Shown: piece after piece, positions 1 through 5,852 of the stretch | Layout of the letters: the number at the start of each line of letters is the position of its first letter | How positions within the stretch are numbered: the stretch's first letter is position 1 | Assembly (NCBI GenBank): GCA_003523945.1 | Contig: DOFS01000073.1 | Location: 1-6,064 of the forward strand | DNA length: 6,064 nucleotides | Source of the DNA: Nitrospiraceae bacterium | GTDB taxonomy: Bacteria; Nitrospirota; Nitrospiria; Nitrospirales; UBA8639 | Direction: 5' to 3' | Made by a program: the position numbers and the translations under genes | Notes under the pieces: model-generated | Databases searched by the model: none | What the model saw: the letters and a program-made list of their open reading frames with translations, nothing else | What the model was told of the DNA's origin: nothing

Positions 1-578
1 ACACTATTGAGCGAGTAGCCCAAAGTCTGGAGTGCCAGCCCGAAGACTTCCCGCTCATCGTTCAGCATACTGATTCGACCGGAGAATTTTGGATTCCACA
101 AGGCCTCCCAGCTTGTCGGTGGTTCCGTCACCACCTCCGAGTTATACCCCATCCCAACTGTTCCCCATAGATAAGGAATGGCAAACCGGTTGGTGGGATC
201 AAACGAAAGCTGTTGGAGGTGCGGCTCCAAATCCCGCACATGAGGAATTTTGTTAAGATCCAGCTCAGCCAGCAGGCCCAATCGTCCCATGATCCCGGCC
301 ATGAAATCAGAGGGCACGACCACGTCATACCCGGTCATGCCGGTTTGCACTTTGGCCAACAACTCTTCATTGCTACTAAAGGTATCCATGACCACACGAA
401 CCCCACGGGTCTCTTCAAATTTTGTTACCACACCCGGATCCACATAATCCGACCACGTGAAATAATAGAGGGTAGGACGCTGAGAAGATTGGGATTCCGA
501 GGAGGTGGACGATTCCGAACATCCTCCAGCCACCAGAAGGGTCAAGAGCACGATATAGAGAGGCGTCAGGTTCCTCAC
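1..578 (-). CDS. potD: PotD, polyamine ABC transporter substrate-binding lipoprotein (3' end outside window)
   Basis: This is the periplasmic spermidine/putrescine-binding protein that delivers polyamine to the PotABC importer. Only the first 192 residues are present, of about 350 usual for the family; the frame is open to the left edge. Residues 1-20 form a lipoprotein signal: a hydrophobic stretch ending LLVAGGC, with Cys20 as the lipidation site. A Ser-rich linker (21-33) follows, then the mature domain from about residue 36. Family landmarks visible are TWSDY (41-45), YDVVVPSDF (84-92), IPYLWG (134-139), SWEALWNPKFSG (156-167) and DEREVF (174-179). In E. coli PotD the equivalent Trp, Ser, Asp and Glu contact polyamine, and W42, S90, D174 and E177 are kept here. 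The start is GTG at 578-576, preceded by AAAAGG with a 6-nt spacer, 10 nt after the potC stop. The exact polyamine preferred cannot be read from sequence. Confidence 0.93.
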   Translation of the reverse strand, partial: MRNLTPLYIVLLTLLVAGGCSESSTSSESQSSQRPTLYYFTWSDYVDPGVVTKFEETRGVRVVMDTFSSNEELLAKVQTGMTGYDVVVPSDFMAGIMGRLGLLAELDLNKIPHVRDLEPHLQQLSFDPTNRFAIPYLWGTVGMGYNSEVVTEPPTSWEALWNPKFSGRISMLNDEREVFGLALQTLGYSLNS

Positions 579-588
579 ATGCAGCCTT

Positions 589-1389
589 TTATAAATATGA
601 AGATTCAGACGAGGCGGGAGTGGACCGCTGTTGAACGAACCAGGACAACCCCACGCACACCATAGAGACCACCACCATCACCGCCGACAAGGCATTAATC
701 TCCGGGGTCATTCCTGTTCTGATCATCGAAAACACTTTGAGTGGCAATGTCGTCGAACCGGGACCGGCGACAAAAAATGTCACCACGAAATCGTCCAGGG
801 ATACGGTAAACCCTAACAGGCCCGCTCCCCAGATGGCCGGACGTAACAACGGAAGTGTAATGCGGGTGAGCACATCCCATGATGTGGCACCCAAATCACG
901 GGCCGCGTCCTCCCAGGCAGGGTCCAGCTTACGGAGGCGGGCTCTGACAATCACGATGGTCAACGGAAGATTGAACACCATATGTCCGATGATAATGGTG
1001 CTAAATCCCAGATGGACCTGACACAAGACAAACACCATCAATAAGGCCACGCCCAATAAAATTTCCGGTATCACCAGTGGCAACAGCAGGATCATATTCA
1101 CCCAGGACTTCTGCCCTCCTTGACGTGTTTCCAGACCGATGGCCGTCCCCACTCCTAAGATGAGAGCCAACCCGGTTGAGACCAATGCAATGACCACACT
1201 ATTGACCGCTGCCTGGAGAATCGCGCGGTCCATCACCAGTTTTTCATACCACTGAAACGTGAACCCTTTCCACGCCACTCCCATCGTGGAGACGTTAAAG
1301 GACAGCCCGATCAGGATGACCACCGGCAGGTATAAAAACACCATGACGAGCAGGCTCACCGCGATGAAGCTATCCGGCATCCGTTTCAT
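589..1389 (-). CDS. potC: PotC, polyamine ABC transporter permease
   Basis: This inner-membrane permease of 266 residues (E. coli PotC is 264) pairs with PotB to form the polyamine channel. About six hydrophobic segments are visible, the first at about residues 9-31, others near 64-86, 98-122, 130-150, 186-208 and 234-252. The EAA loop that docks on the ATPase spans about 160-183 (EDAARDLG, then ITLPLLRP), with the conserved Gly167 and Leu-Pro 179-180 intact. The segment SLDDFVVTFFVAGPG (197-211) is characteristic of PotC-type permeases. The ATG start at 1389 overlaps the potB TGA in the sequence ATGA, and AAGGA lies 6 nt upstream, so translation is coupled to potB. The stop TAA at 591-589 is followed 10 nt later by potD. 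Confidence 0.95.
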   Translation of the reverse strand: MKRMPDSFIAVSLLVMVFLYLPVVILIGLSFNVSTMGVAWKGFTFQWYEKLVMDRAILQAAVNSVVIALVSTGLALILGVGTAIGLETRQGGQKSWVNMILLLPLVIPEILLGVALLMVFVLCQVHLGFSTIIIGHMVFNLPLTIVIVRARLRKLDPAWEDAARDLGATSWDVLTRITLPLLRPAIWGAGLLGFTVSLDDFVVTFFVAGPGSTTLPLKVFSMIRTGMTPEINALSAVMVVVSMVCVGLSWFVQQRSTPASSESSYL

Positions 1390-2249
1390 GACGGATCCTT
1401 ACCCAGGGACGTCCGACCCAGCAGAAACCAGAGGAGAAGGACGGTTCCCATCAAACCGAAGGAGAGCGCGGATCCAAAGGGCCAGTCTCGTGCGACCAGG
1501 AATTCTTGCTGGATGAAGGTCCCTAGCATCATGTTTTGTCCACCACCCAACAGATAGGGCGTAATAAAGGCCCCGAGGGAGGGAATAAAGACCAACACCC
1601 CCCCGGCCAGAAAACCGGGCTTACTCAGAGGAAGCAGCACATGTCGAAACATCGCGCCCATGGACGCATATAAGTCAAACGCCGCGTCCTCCAATAGCGG
1701 AGAGATGCGTTCTATGGCCGCCACCAGAGGAAGCACCATAAAGGGGAGATAGCCATAGACCAATCCCACAAATACCGACACATCGGTAAACAACAAGGAA
1801 AGCGGCTCATCCAGCAATCCCAGCCTGATCAGCAGGCTATTCAGAATACCGTCCGCCCGGAAGATCAGGACCCACGCATAGGTGCGAACCAAAAAATTTG
1901 TCCAAAATGGAATCATGACCAGAGTCAGCAAGATGAGTTGCCATTGCCGGGAAGCCCTGGCCAGACAATACGCTAAGGGAAACCCCACCACGGCACAGAT
2001 GACAGTCGTCATTCCCGCCAAAAGAAGGGAACGGAAAAATATCACCCCTACCAGTGGATCAAAGACACGCTGATAATTCTCCAAGGTCGCTATCCAGGAA
2101 ATTCCCCCATACATTCCCCGGCTCGCCAGACTCACCCCAAAGACCAAAACCAGCGGGAGAAAAAAGAACAGACCCATAAAAAGACTTGCCGATACGAGGG
2201 ACAGCTTGACAGGAAGGGCGGAAGATGATTCAGAACGACTGGTCAACAT
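1386..2249 (-). CDS. potB: PotB, polyamine ABC transporter permease
   Basis: This is the partner permease of PotC, with about six membrane segments. I chose the ATG at 2249, giving 287 residues, close to the family length. The same frame stays open to an ATG at 2294 (302 residues), but that start would lie deep in potA and has no ribosome binding site. From 2249 the gene overlaps the potA stop by 7 nt (ATGTTGA), a normal coupled arrangement. Family landmarks are PFWTNFLVRTYAWVLIF (114-130), the EAA loop at about 187-210 ending VLLPLSKPG, the segment IPSLGAFITPYLLGG (222-236), and RDWPFGSA (254-261). The EAA loop reads EDAAFDLY, so the usual Gly is Tyr194. No clear Shine-Dalgarno precedes the start, so expression probably depends on ribosomes arriving from potA. 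Confidence 0.93.
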   Translation of the reverse strand: MLTSRSESSSALPVKLSLVSASLFMGLFFFLPLVLVFGVSLASRGMYGGISWIATLENYQRVFDPLVGVIFFRSLLLAGMTTVICAVVGFPLAYCLARASRQWQLILLTLVMIPFWTNFLVRTYAWVLIFRADGILNSLLIRLGLLDEPLSLLFTDVSVFVGLVYGYLPFMVLPLVAAIERISPLLEDAAFDLYASMGAMFRHVLLPLSKPGFLAGGVLVFIPSLGAFITPYLLGGGQNMMLGTFIQQEFLVARDWPFGSALSFGLMGTVLLLWFLLGRTSLGKDPS

Positions 2250-3343
2250 GGTGCAGTATGAGCGGGCAACACCAATCCCTCGTGTGCCCACCATTGCACG
2301 TAGACCGGCTGGCCAACCACCAATGGACTGGCCTGCGCTTCGGCAATCGGCACACGGGCCATCCAGATCGCCTCATCCCGAAGCCGGACATGGTATACCA
2401 CTTCATTACCGGTAAAGAGGACTTGGTGCACAATTGCCTGCAGCCTATTGTCATACCCGTTGGCGGACATGTCAGGGGACACATGTACGCGCTCCGGGCG
2501 AACCATGACCGTCACACCCCCCTGCGGCGAATCACGCGGGGAACACGTGGCCATGACCGGTGGCAAAACGTCATGTTCAACCCGACACAAGGTACCTTCA
2601 CAGCGGGCAATGGTACCGGACAATACATTGGAAAGACCAATAAACCGAGCGACTGTCGACGACGCAGGGTGATCATAAATCTCTTGAGGTGTCCCCACTT
2701 GCAACAGCTTCCCCCTGTCCATGACCGCAATTCGATCCGACAGCATCATGGCTTCGTCCTGCTGATGAGTGACACAAATAAATGTGGCCTTCACCTCACG
2801 CTGCAACCGTTTGAGTTCTCCCTGCATCTCCTGGCGAAGCTGCTGGTCCAAGGCGGCCAAGGGCTCATCCAACAGCAGGACGACTGGACGATTTATTAAG
2901 GCCCGTGCAAGGGCGACCCGTTGTTGCTCCCCTCCGGACAGTTGTCCAGGCAGTCGTGTTTCTTTTCCTTCTAGGCGAACCAGAGCCAACATATGACGCA
3001 CGGACTTTTGAATGTTGGCTTGATGCTCTCCCTTCATTTTTAAGCCGAAGGCCACATTCTCATATACACTCAGATGCGGGAAGAGCGCATAGTGCTGAAA
3101 CACCATATTCACCGGTCGCTCATGTGGAGGATCCGAATTGACAACACGTTGCTGAATAAGAATGTCCCCTTGATCCGGACGATCTAAACCGGCAATTAAT
3201 CGAAGGATCGTGGTTTTTCCCGACCCACTCGGCCCCAATATAGAAAAAAATTCTCCGTTCTGAATAGACAATGACACATGATCCACTGCCCTCACGGAAC
3301 CATGGGTTTTAATCACCTTATCGAGTCCTACGCTTTCATGCAC
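2243..3343 (-). CDS. potA: PotA, polyamine ABC transporter ATP-binding protein
   Basis: This cytoplasmic ATPase powers the PotBC channel. With the GTG at 3343 it has 366 residues (E. coli PotA: 378). Motifs in order are Walker A GPSGSGKTT (37-45), Q-loop Gln83 in MVFQHYALFPHL, signature LSGGEQQRVALARAL (135-149), Walker B VVLLLDEP (154-161, catalytic Glu160), D-loop LAALD (162-166) and switch His193 in VTHQQDEAM. The C-terminal third carries a TOBE-type region including VRPERVH (281-287). An upstream in-frame GTG at 3382 would give 379 residues. I prefer 3343 because the predicted -10 box ends at 3393, leaving almost no leader for 3382, and because AGGAAGGGA precedes 3343, although its spacing is long (about 9-14 nt). 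The first 13 residues of the long form also do not resemble an ABC ATPase. First gene of the pot operon. Confidence 0.95.
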   Translation of the reverse strand: MHESVGLDKVIKTHGSVRAVDHVSLSIQNGEFFSILGPSGSGKTTILRLIAGLDRPDQGDILIQQRVVNSDPPHERPVNMVFQHYALFPHLSVYENVAFGLKMKGEHQANIQKSVRHMLALVRLEGKETRLPGQLSGGEQQRVALARALINRPVVLLLDEPLAALDQQLRQEMQGELKRLQREVKATFICVTHQQDEAMMLSDRIAVMDRGKLLQVGTPQEIYDHPASSTVARFIGLSNVLSGTIARCEGTLCRVEHDVLPPVMATCSPRDSPQGGVTVMVRPERVHVSPDMSANGYDNRLQAIVHQVLFTGNEVVYHVRLRDEAIWMARVPIAEAQASPLVVGQPVYVQWWAHEGLVLPAHTAPC

Positions 3344-3392
3344 GAAACGAAATCCCTTCCTGAAGGGGATTGAAAAAGTCACCAGGGTGACG

Positions 3393-3422
3393 ATTCTAGG
3401 AAGGGATGAAAAAGGAAGTCAA
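3393..3422 (-). promoter_or_regulatory. Sigma-70-type promoter of the pot operon
   Basis: On the minus strand, TTGACT (3422-3417) and TAGAAT (3398-3393) are separated by 18 nt. Each hexamer matches the housekeeping consensus at five of six positions. Transcription would begin near 3386, giving a leader of about 43 nt to the preferred potA start. The spacing, position and orientation all suit a promoter for potABCD. I saw no obvious operator or attenuator. Confidence 0.6.
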
Positions 3423-3510
3423 TGAAGGGGGAAAGAGCCCGGCATACTCAAGGGAAACGGAGGGAGGTGAGTGGGGGGAGAGAAGGCTATGACAGGGCTA
3501 TGAAAGGCCT

Positions 3511-3531
3511 CAAATGCCGCTTAGGCATTTG
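3511..3531 (-). terminator. Perfect 8-bp hairpin, possible weak terminator
   Basis: CAAATGCC and GGCATTTG form a perfect 8-bp stem around the 5-nt loop GCTTA. It sits between the STAS unit and the potA promoter, where a terminator for the upstream minus-strand transcript would be expected. Downstream on the minus strand there is only a short CCTTTC and no proper U-tract, so intrinsic termination would be weak. It may instead protect a 3' end. The stop codon of a small ORF falls in its loop. Confidence 0.35.
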
Positions 3532-3643
3532 CGACGCTCATCCGCTTTAAAAAGTGCAAGACCGCCTCTTGAACCGTCCGGATGGGATCATGGGGTATAA
3601 GAGTTAATGCCTCTAGCGCTAGACATTGGTCGGACAATCCCAT
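3521..3643 (-). CDS. Possible 40-residue protein of unknown function
   Basis: This short ORF runs from ATG (3643) to TAA in the loop of the hairpin at 3511-3531. The predicted peptide is acidic-to-neutral and helical-looking: it starts MGLSDQCLALEALTL, contains PHDPIRTVQEAVLHFLKRM, and ends SVANA. The amphipathic pattern in the second half is what a real small helical protein or a C-terminal remnant would show. The frame stays open upstream of the ATG for a further 25 or so codons, back to a TGA near 3728, but no start codon occurs there. Only a poor GGAAAAG precedes the ATG. It lies about 120 nt after the last STAS gene, on the same strand, so it could be a third gene of that unit or the tail of a decayed gene. 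I do not recognise a family. Confidence 0.3.
   Translation of the reverse strand: MGLSDQCLALEALTLIPHDPIRTVQEAVLHFLKRMSVANA
3612..3623. repeat. 12-nt perfect palindrome
   Basis: TCTAGCGCTAGA reads the same on both strands. It lies inside the possible small ORF and about 190 nt upstream of the pot promoter. It could be a binding site for a dimeric regulator, but no second copy is seen nearby and function is unproven. Confidence 0.4.
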
Positions 3644-3765
3644 GATTTTCTTTTCCGGTTGAAGGGCGCATTCAAGGGAGTGTCCGGATCCTGATAAAAG
3701 AGAAGATTGCGACTGTATCCTTCAACGGTGTGTTGCCTTTATGGATAGACAGACGGCAACTCCTT

Positions 3766-4167
3766 TCAGGACGGACCCCTCTTCGCGCCCAAACTAGGTA
3801 GGGCCGTAGATTCCAACTGACGATTTTCAAAGGCCACCACGTCATCAACTGAATCATAAATGGGTACAATCTTCGGAAAATTGACAAACGCTAACATTTC
3901 ACGAACTGCAGGCTTTGGATTCACCATACTGAGTCGAATCTGTTTCCGATTAAGATGATGATAGGTGAGAAACAATTTCCCTAATGCACGACTATCAAGA
4001 CTGGCCAGGGCTTCCAAATTCAGAATGATATGTTTTCCCCGAACTTCTTGCACTTGAAAGACCGCCGCCTCTAAGGCAGGCTCTGCATACCCATCAAAAC
4101 ATGTCCCGAAGGTAATGACATGCATATTCTCAATGGGAGTTGGTTGGGTTTCAATCATAGACGTCAC
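3766..4167 (-). CDS. STAS-domain protein (anti-anti-sigma-factor-like), second of a tandem pair
   Basis: This is a single-domain STAS protein of 133 residues in the SpoIIAA/RsbV fold family. Such proteins bind serine-kinase anti-sigma factors or related switch kinases and are controlled by phosphorylation of one Ser. The core runs from about residue 15 to 115: beta strands around MHVITFG (15-21) and KHIILNLEAL (45-54), then LDSRALGKL (57-65). The Asp58-Ser59 pair aligns with the SpoIIAA phospho-acceptor Ser58. The following Gly of the usual DSxG is replaced by Ala61. VNPKPAVREML and IVPIYDSVDDVVAF are typical of the last strand and helix. The C-terminal 15 residues look disordered. GTG at 4167 is the first start; ATG at 4158 is almost as likely, and neither has a good ribosome binding site. 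It lies 70 nt after its paralogue. No kinase, phosphatase or sigma factor is in the window, so the partner is unknown. Confidence 0.8.
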   Translation of the reverse strand: MTSMIETQPTPIENMHVITFGTCFDGYAEPALEAAVFQVQEVRGKHIILNLEALASLDSRALGKLFLTYHHLNRKQIRLSMVNPKPAVREMLAFVNFPKIVPIYDSVDDVVAFENRQLESTALPSLGAKRGPS

Positions 4168-4237
4168 GGCTCAATTCTTTTTATTTCGGTTTTGCTCCCA
4201 TGCCACTTAAGATCAATCCAACTCTGGTGCTGGGGGA

Positions 4238-4570
4238 TCAGGCAACTGACCGGACTTCCGGCTTTTCCTGAGTAATCGGAATAATGTTAGCTAAACTCGC
4301 CAGATGCAAAAGTCCCTCCACGGAAGGCTTTGGATTGATCACCGTCAAGGCCACCCCTTTCCGCCGAAGCGAATGATAGAGCAACAACAATCTTCCAATG
4401 CCTGCACTATCCATTGAGGATACTCGTGAAAAATCCATGACGACGCGATTGCAGGGTCGGCCTTCTCCCGCCGCCAAAGCGGTTTCCACCGGAACCCGTC
4501 CGGATTTATCGAACCGGCCAGAAAGTAGCAGAATTCTTGTTTCGTTCTCCCATCGTGCTCTTACCAACAT
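4238..4570 (-). CDS. STAS-domain protein (anti-anti-sigma-factor-like), first of a tandem pair
   Basis: This 110-residue protein is almost exactly one STAS domain. It opens with ENETRILLLSGRFD (8-21), the strand that begins SpoIIAA-like proteins. RVVMDFSRVSSMDSAGIGR (42-60) contains the phospho-acceptor motif Asp54-Ser55 followed by AGIG. LYHSLRRKGVALTVINPKP (65-83) is followed by a final helix and IIPI. It shares the YHxLxRK and NPKPxV blocks with the gene just downstream, so the two are paralogues. The start ATG (4570) has a strong AAGGAGG at 4586-4580 with a 9-nt spacer, unlike its neighbour. A sigma-54-type promoter lies about 75 nt upstream. The likely role is in a phosphorylation-controlled partner switch or a motility/biofilm regulator, but the target cannot be told from this window. 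Confidence 0.85.
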   Translation of the reverse strand: MLVRARWENETRILLLSGRFDKSGRVPVETALAAGEGRPCNRVVMDFSRVSSMDSAGIGRLLLLYHSLRRKGVALTVINPKPSVEGLLHLASLANIIPITQEKPEVRSVA

Positions 4571-4645
4571 TACCGTATTCCTCCTTCATCATCCCTGACA
4601 CATTTTGCCTTTGAATGGCAATTGCTTGGCTGTTCTATAGAGATC

Positions 4646-4661
4646 AGCAACACATGTGCCA
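4646..4661 (-). promoter_or_regulatory. Sigma-54 (RpoN) -24/-12 promoter of the STAS pair
   Basis: The minus strand reads TGGCACATGTGTTGCT. This matches the RpoN consensus TGGCAC-N5-TTGCT at every fixed position, with the invariant GG (4660-4659) and GC (4648-4647) exactly 10 nt apart. Transcription would start near 4636, giving a leader of about 65 nt that ends in the strong ribosome binding site of the first STAS gene. Sigma-54 promoters need an ATP-driven enhancer-binding activator, so the STAS pair is probably expressed under a specific signal. Confidence 0.7.
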
Positions 4662-4686
4662 CGCTTTTTACTCAGGATATTCCGAC

Positions 4687-4730
4687 ATCCCCGTTCCTCA
4701 TATACAAAATTTCTTCGAAAACACGGGGAT
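4687..4730. repeat. 8-bp inverted repeat upstream of the sigma-54 promoter
   Basis: ATCCCCGT (4687-4694) and ACGGGGAT (4723-4730) are perfect inverted copies with a 28-nt spacer. Beyond a 2-nt mismatch the symmetry continues with TCCG (4681-4684) and CGGA (4733-4736). It lies 26-75 nt upstream of the -24 box. It may be a paired regulator site or a long-loop hairpin. Confidence 0.4.
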
Positions 4731-4788
4731 ACCGGAAAGCGTCGGACACTGGATTCTTGTCCTGCTCGTATAGGGGGCCATGCAGACC

Positions 4789-4803
4789 TTACCCAATGGG
4801 TAA
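4789..4803. promoter_or_regulatory. 15-nt perfect palindrome, candidate enhancer site for the sigma-54 promoter
   Basis: TTACCCAATGGGTAA has 7-bp perfect arms around a central A. Its centre is about 136 nt upstream of the -24 element and about 160 nt upstream of the predicted start, within the usual range for dimeric enhancer-binding activators. A related half-site (ATGGGT) recurs at 4813-4818. The role is inferred from position and symmetry only. Confidence 0.45.
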
Positions 4804-4911
4804 AAACGTTCTATGGGTCCGAACGGCCCGGACAGTTTCCAGAACCCCAAAACCTGCAACATAAACGAGAAAAAAGCGGAATAATTTGGAGGACACCACA
4901 GAAGAAGTAGT

Positions 4912-4971
4912 TGGTGCCGGAGACCGGGGTCGAACCGGTACGAGCTGGTAAGCCCGAGGGATTTTAAGTCC
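4912..4971 (-). tRNA. 3' fragment of tRNA-Leu (anticodon UAA), probable integration (att) scar
   Basis: Read on the minus strand, the fragment gives an anticodon loop CTTAAAA with anticodon UAA and the 3' strand of the anticodon stem. A class II variable arm follows (CGGGC/GCTCG around TTACCA), then a perfect T arm (ACCGG-TTCGACC-CCGGT, 4939-4923), the 3' acceptor strand CTCCGGC, discriminator A and an encoded CCA. The long variable arm plus UAA anticodon identify tRNA-Leu. The 5' half is missing: the anticodon-stem partner breaks down after GGA, and no GCCGGAG acceptor strand or D arm is found upstream. It is therefore not a functional tRNA. A lone 3' half ending in CCA is the classic product of tyrosine-recombinase integration into a tRNA gene. 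Confidence 0.75.
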
Positions 4972-4981
4972 TATTCCTGCG

Positions 4982-5135
4982 CTTGCGTAAGACTTTGATT
5001 GAATATCAAAAAACCATTGTCGTTATTGACGATTCTATTTTTTTGTCTTTCTTTTTTCTTGTCTCTCTCTATCTCGTTTTTGCCTCTTTTGGCTGTCTTT
5101 TTAACACCTATTTAACATGAGGGTATTTACGCAAG
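4982..5135. repeat. 9-bp inverted repeat flanking 136 nt beside the tRNA scar
   Basis: CTTGCGTAA (4982-4990) recurs inverted as TTACGCAAG (5127-5135). The first copy begins about 10 nt from the end of the tRNA-Leu match. Integrase arm-binding repeats are often found at this distance from an att core, but a chance match cannot be excluded. Confidence 0.3.
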
Positions 5136-5500
5136 AGAGCATTACCGATCTTTGACGTTTTTACCTTACACAGAATCTACGGTGTTCCAATCCTCAGAGA
5201 TTGATCAACGACAGGTAGTACTTTTCATACTAGGTTTTCACATCCCGATGTCTGCAATATATTATAACCCTACTCCTGAACCTCTTCAATCAGAATGAAC
5301 CTTTCTCTGCGTTCTGAAGAATTGAACCAGCGCAATTTATAGGAGCAAACCACTCTGAAGAACATCAGAAACCTACCCATTTTACAAAACCGTTGATCTA
5401 TCCACGAACCTTTTCTCCCACATTCAGTGCTCTCCCTGTTGCCCACGTCGTACATAAGCATCATCTGCGATAAAAAGAGTCACTGAATAGAGCACTTCTT

Positions 5501-5523
5501 AGAGCAGTGGTTTTGTAAACCAC
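5501..5523 (+). pseudogene. tRNA-Thr(UGU)-like D-stem/anticodon-arm fragment
   Basis: AGAGCAGTGG followed by TTTTGTAAACCAC gives the 3' D-stem strand GAGC, one linking A, then a perfect 5-bp anticodon stem (GTGGT/ACCAC) around the loop TTTGTAA, with anticodon UGU for threonine. Spacing is exactly that of a tRNA. No acceptor stem, D loop or T arm surrounds it, so it is a fragment. Anticodon-arm pieces of this size are common att cores, but a short palindrome could also arise by chance. Confidence 0.4.
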
Positions 5524-5852
5524 CCCTCCCCTGTTTTTACAACCCTAGGCTTCCCTTCACCAATCACCGAAATTCCTTGTCATTATTGAGGAAAACCTCG
5601 TTCACTCGCTCCTATTTAATCCGATCATACATGGTCGAGTTTGGCCTATTCCGACAGTACCGTGGGCATTTGGTGAACTCGTACCACTTTTCGAGTATAG
5701 CTTGTGGGAAGAAACACCTTTTGTGTATTAACGTCTCCAGGGATTGGTTGGGCTCATGCCGATATCTTGGATAAGGAGCCCTTAGATAAGAATGGAGTTC
5801 GCTTTCATGGCCATAGTGCCCTCTATACCCCCTAAGTTTTATTAATTATTAT

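Larger units (their letters stand above)
4571..4911. other. Non-coding regulatory interval between STAS gene and tRNA fragment
   Basis: No credible gene is present in this stretch of about 340 nt. It holds the ribosome binding site and leader of the first STAS gene, the sigma-54 element, the 8-bp inverted repeat and the 15-nt palindrome. Open frames on the plus strand overlap these signals and resemble no family. Confidence 0.6.

Noticed and set aside
213..665. Plus-strand frame of 150 codons opposite potD and potC
   Set aside because: It is the antisense shadow of two well-supported genes; His/Arg-rich composition is typical of such shadows.
3732..3760. GTTGCC/GGCAAC inverted repeat as terminator after the STAS genes
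   Set aside because: A 6-bp stem with a 17-nt loop and no U-tract is too weak to call.
4622..4910. Two overlapping plus-strand open frames of 80 and 84 codons
   Set aside because: They overlap the sigma-54 element, the inverted repeat and the palindrome, have no ribosome binding site and show no recognisable motif.
4912..4990. A complete, functional tRNA-Leu
   Set aside because: The anticodon stem mismatches beyond GGA and neither D arm nor 5' acceptor strand exists upstream. A tRNA-Leu group I intron was considered, but the anticodon loop is contiguous and no 5' exon is found.
5270..5464. Minus-strand frame of 64 codons
   Set aside because: Rich in Arg, Cys and Phe with no motif, no good ribosome binding site, and set in a stretch that looks decayed.
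5381..5519. 11-nt inverted repeat TTTACAAAACC / GGTTTTGTAAA
   Set aside because: One arm belongs to the tRNA-Thr-like arm, and a match of this length in AT-rich DNA of this size is expected by chance.
5577..5774. Plus-strand frame of 65 codons
   Set aside because: No family resemblance and no Shine-Dalgarno. The minus strand of the same stretch shows a short peptide-like run interrupted by stops, so neither strand is convincing.
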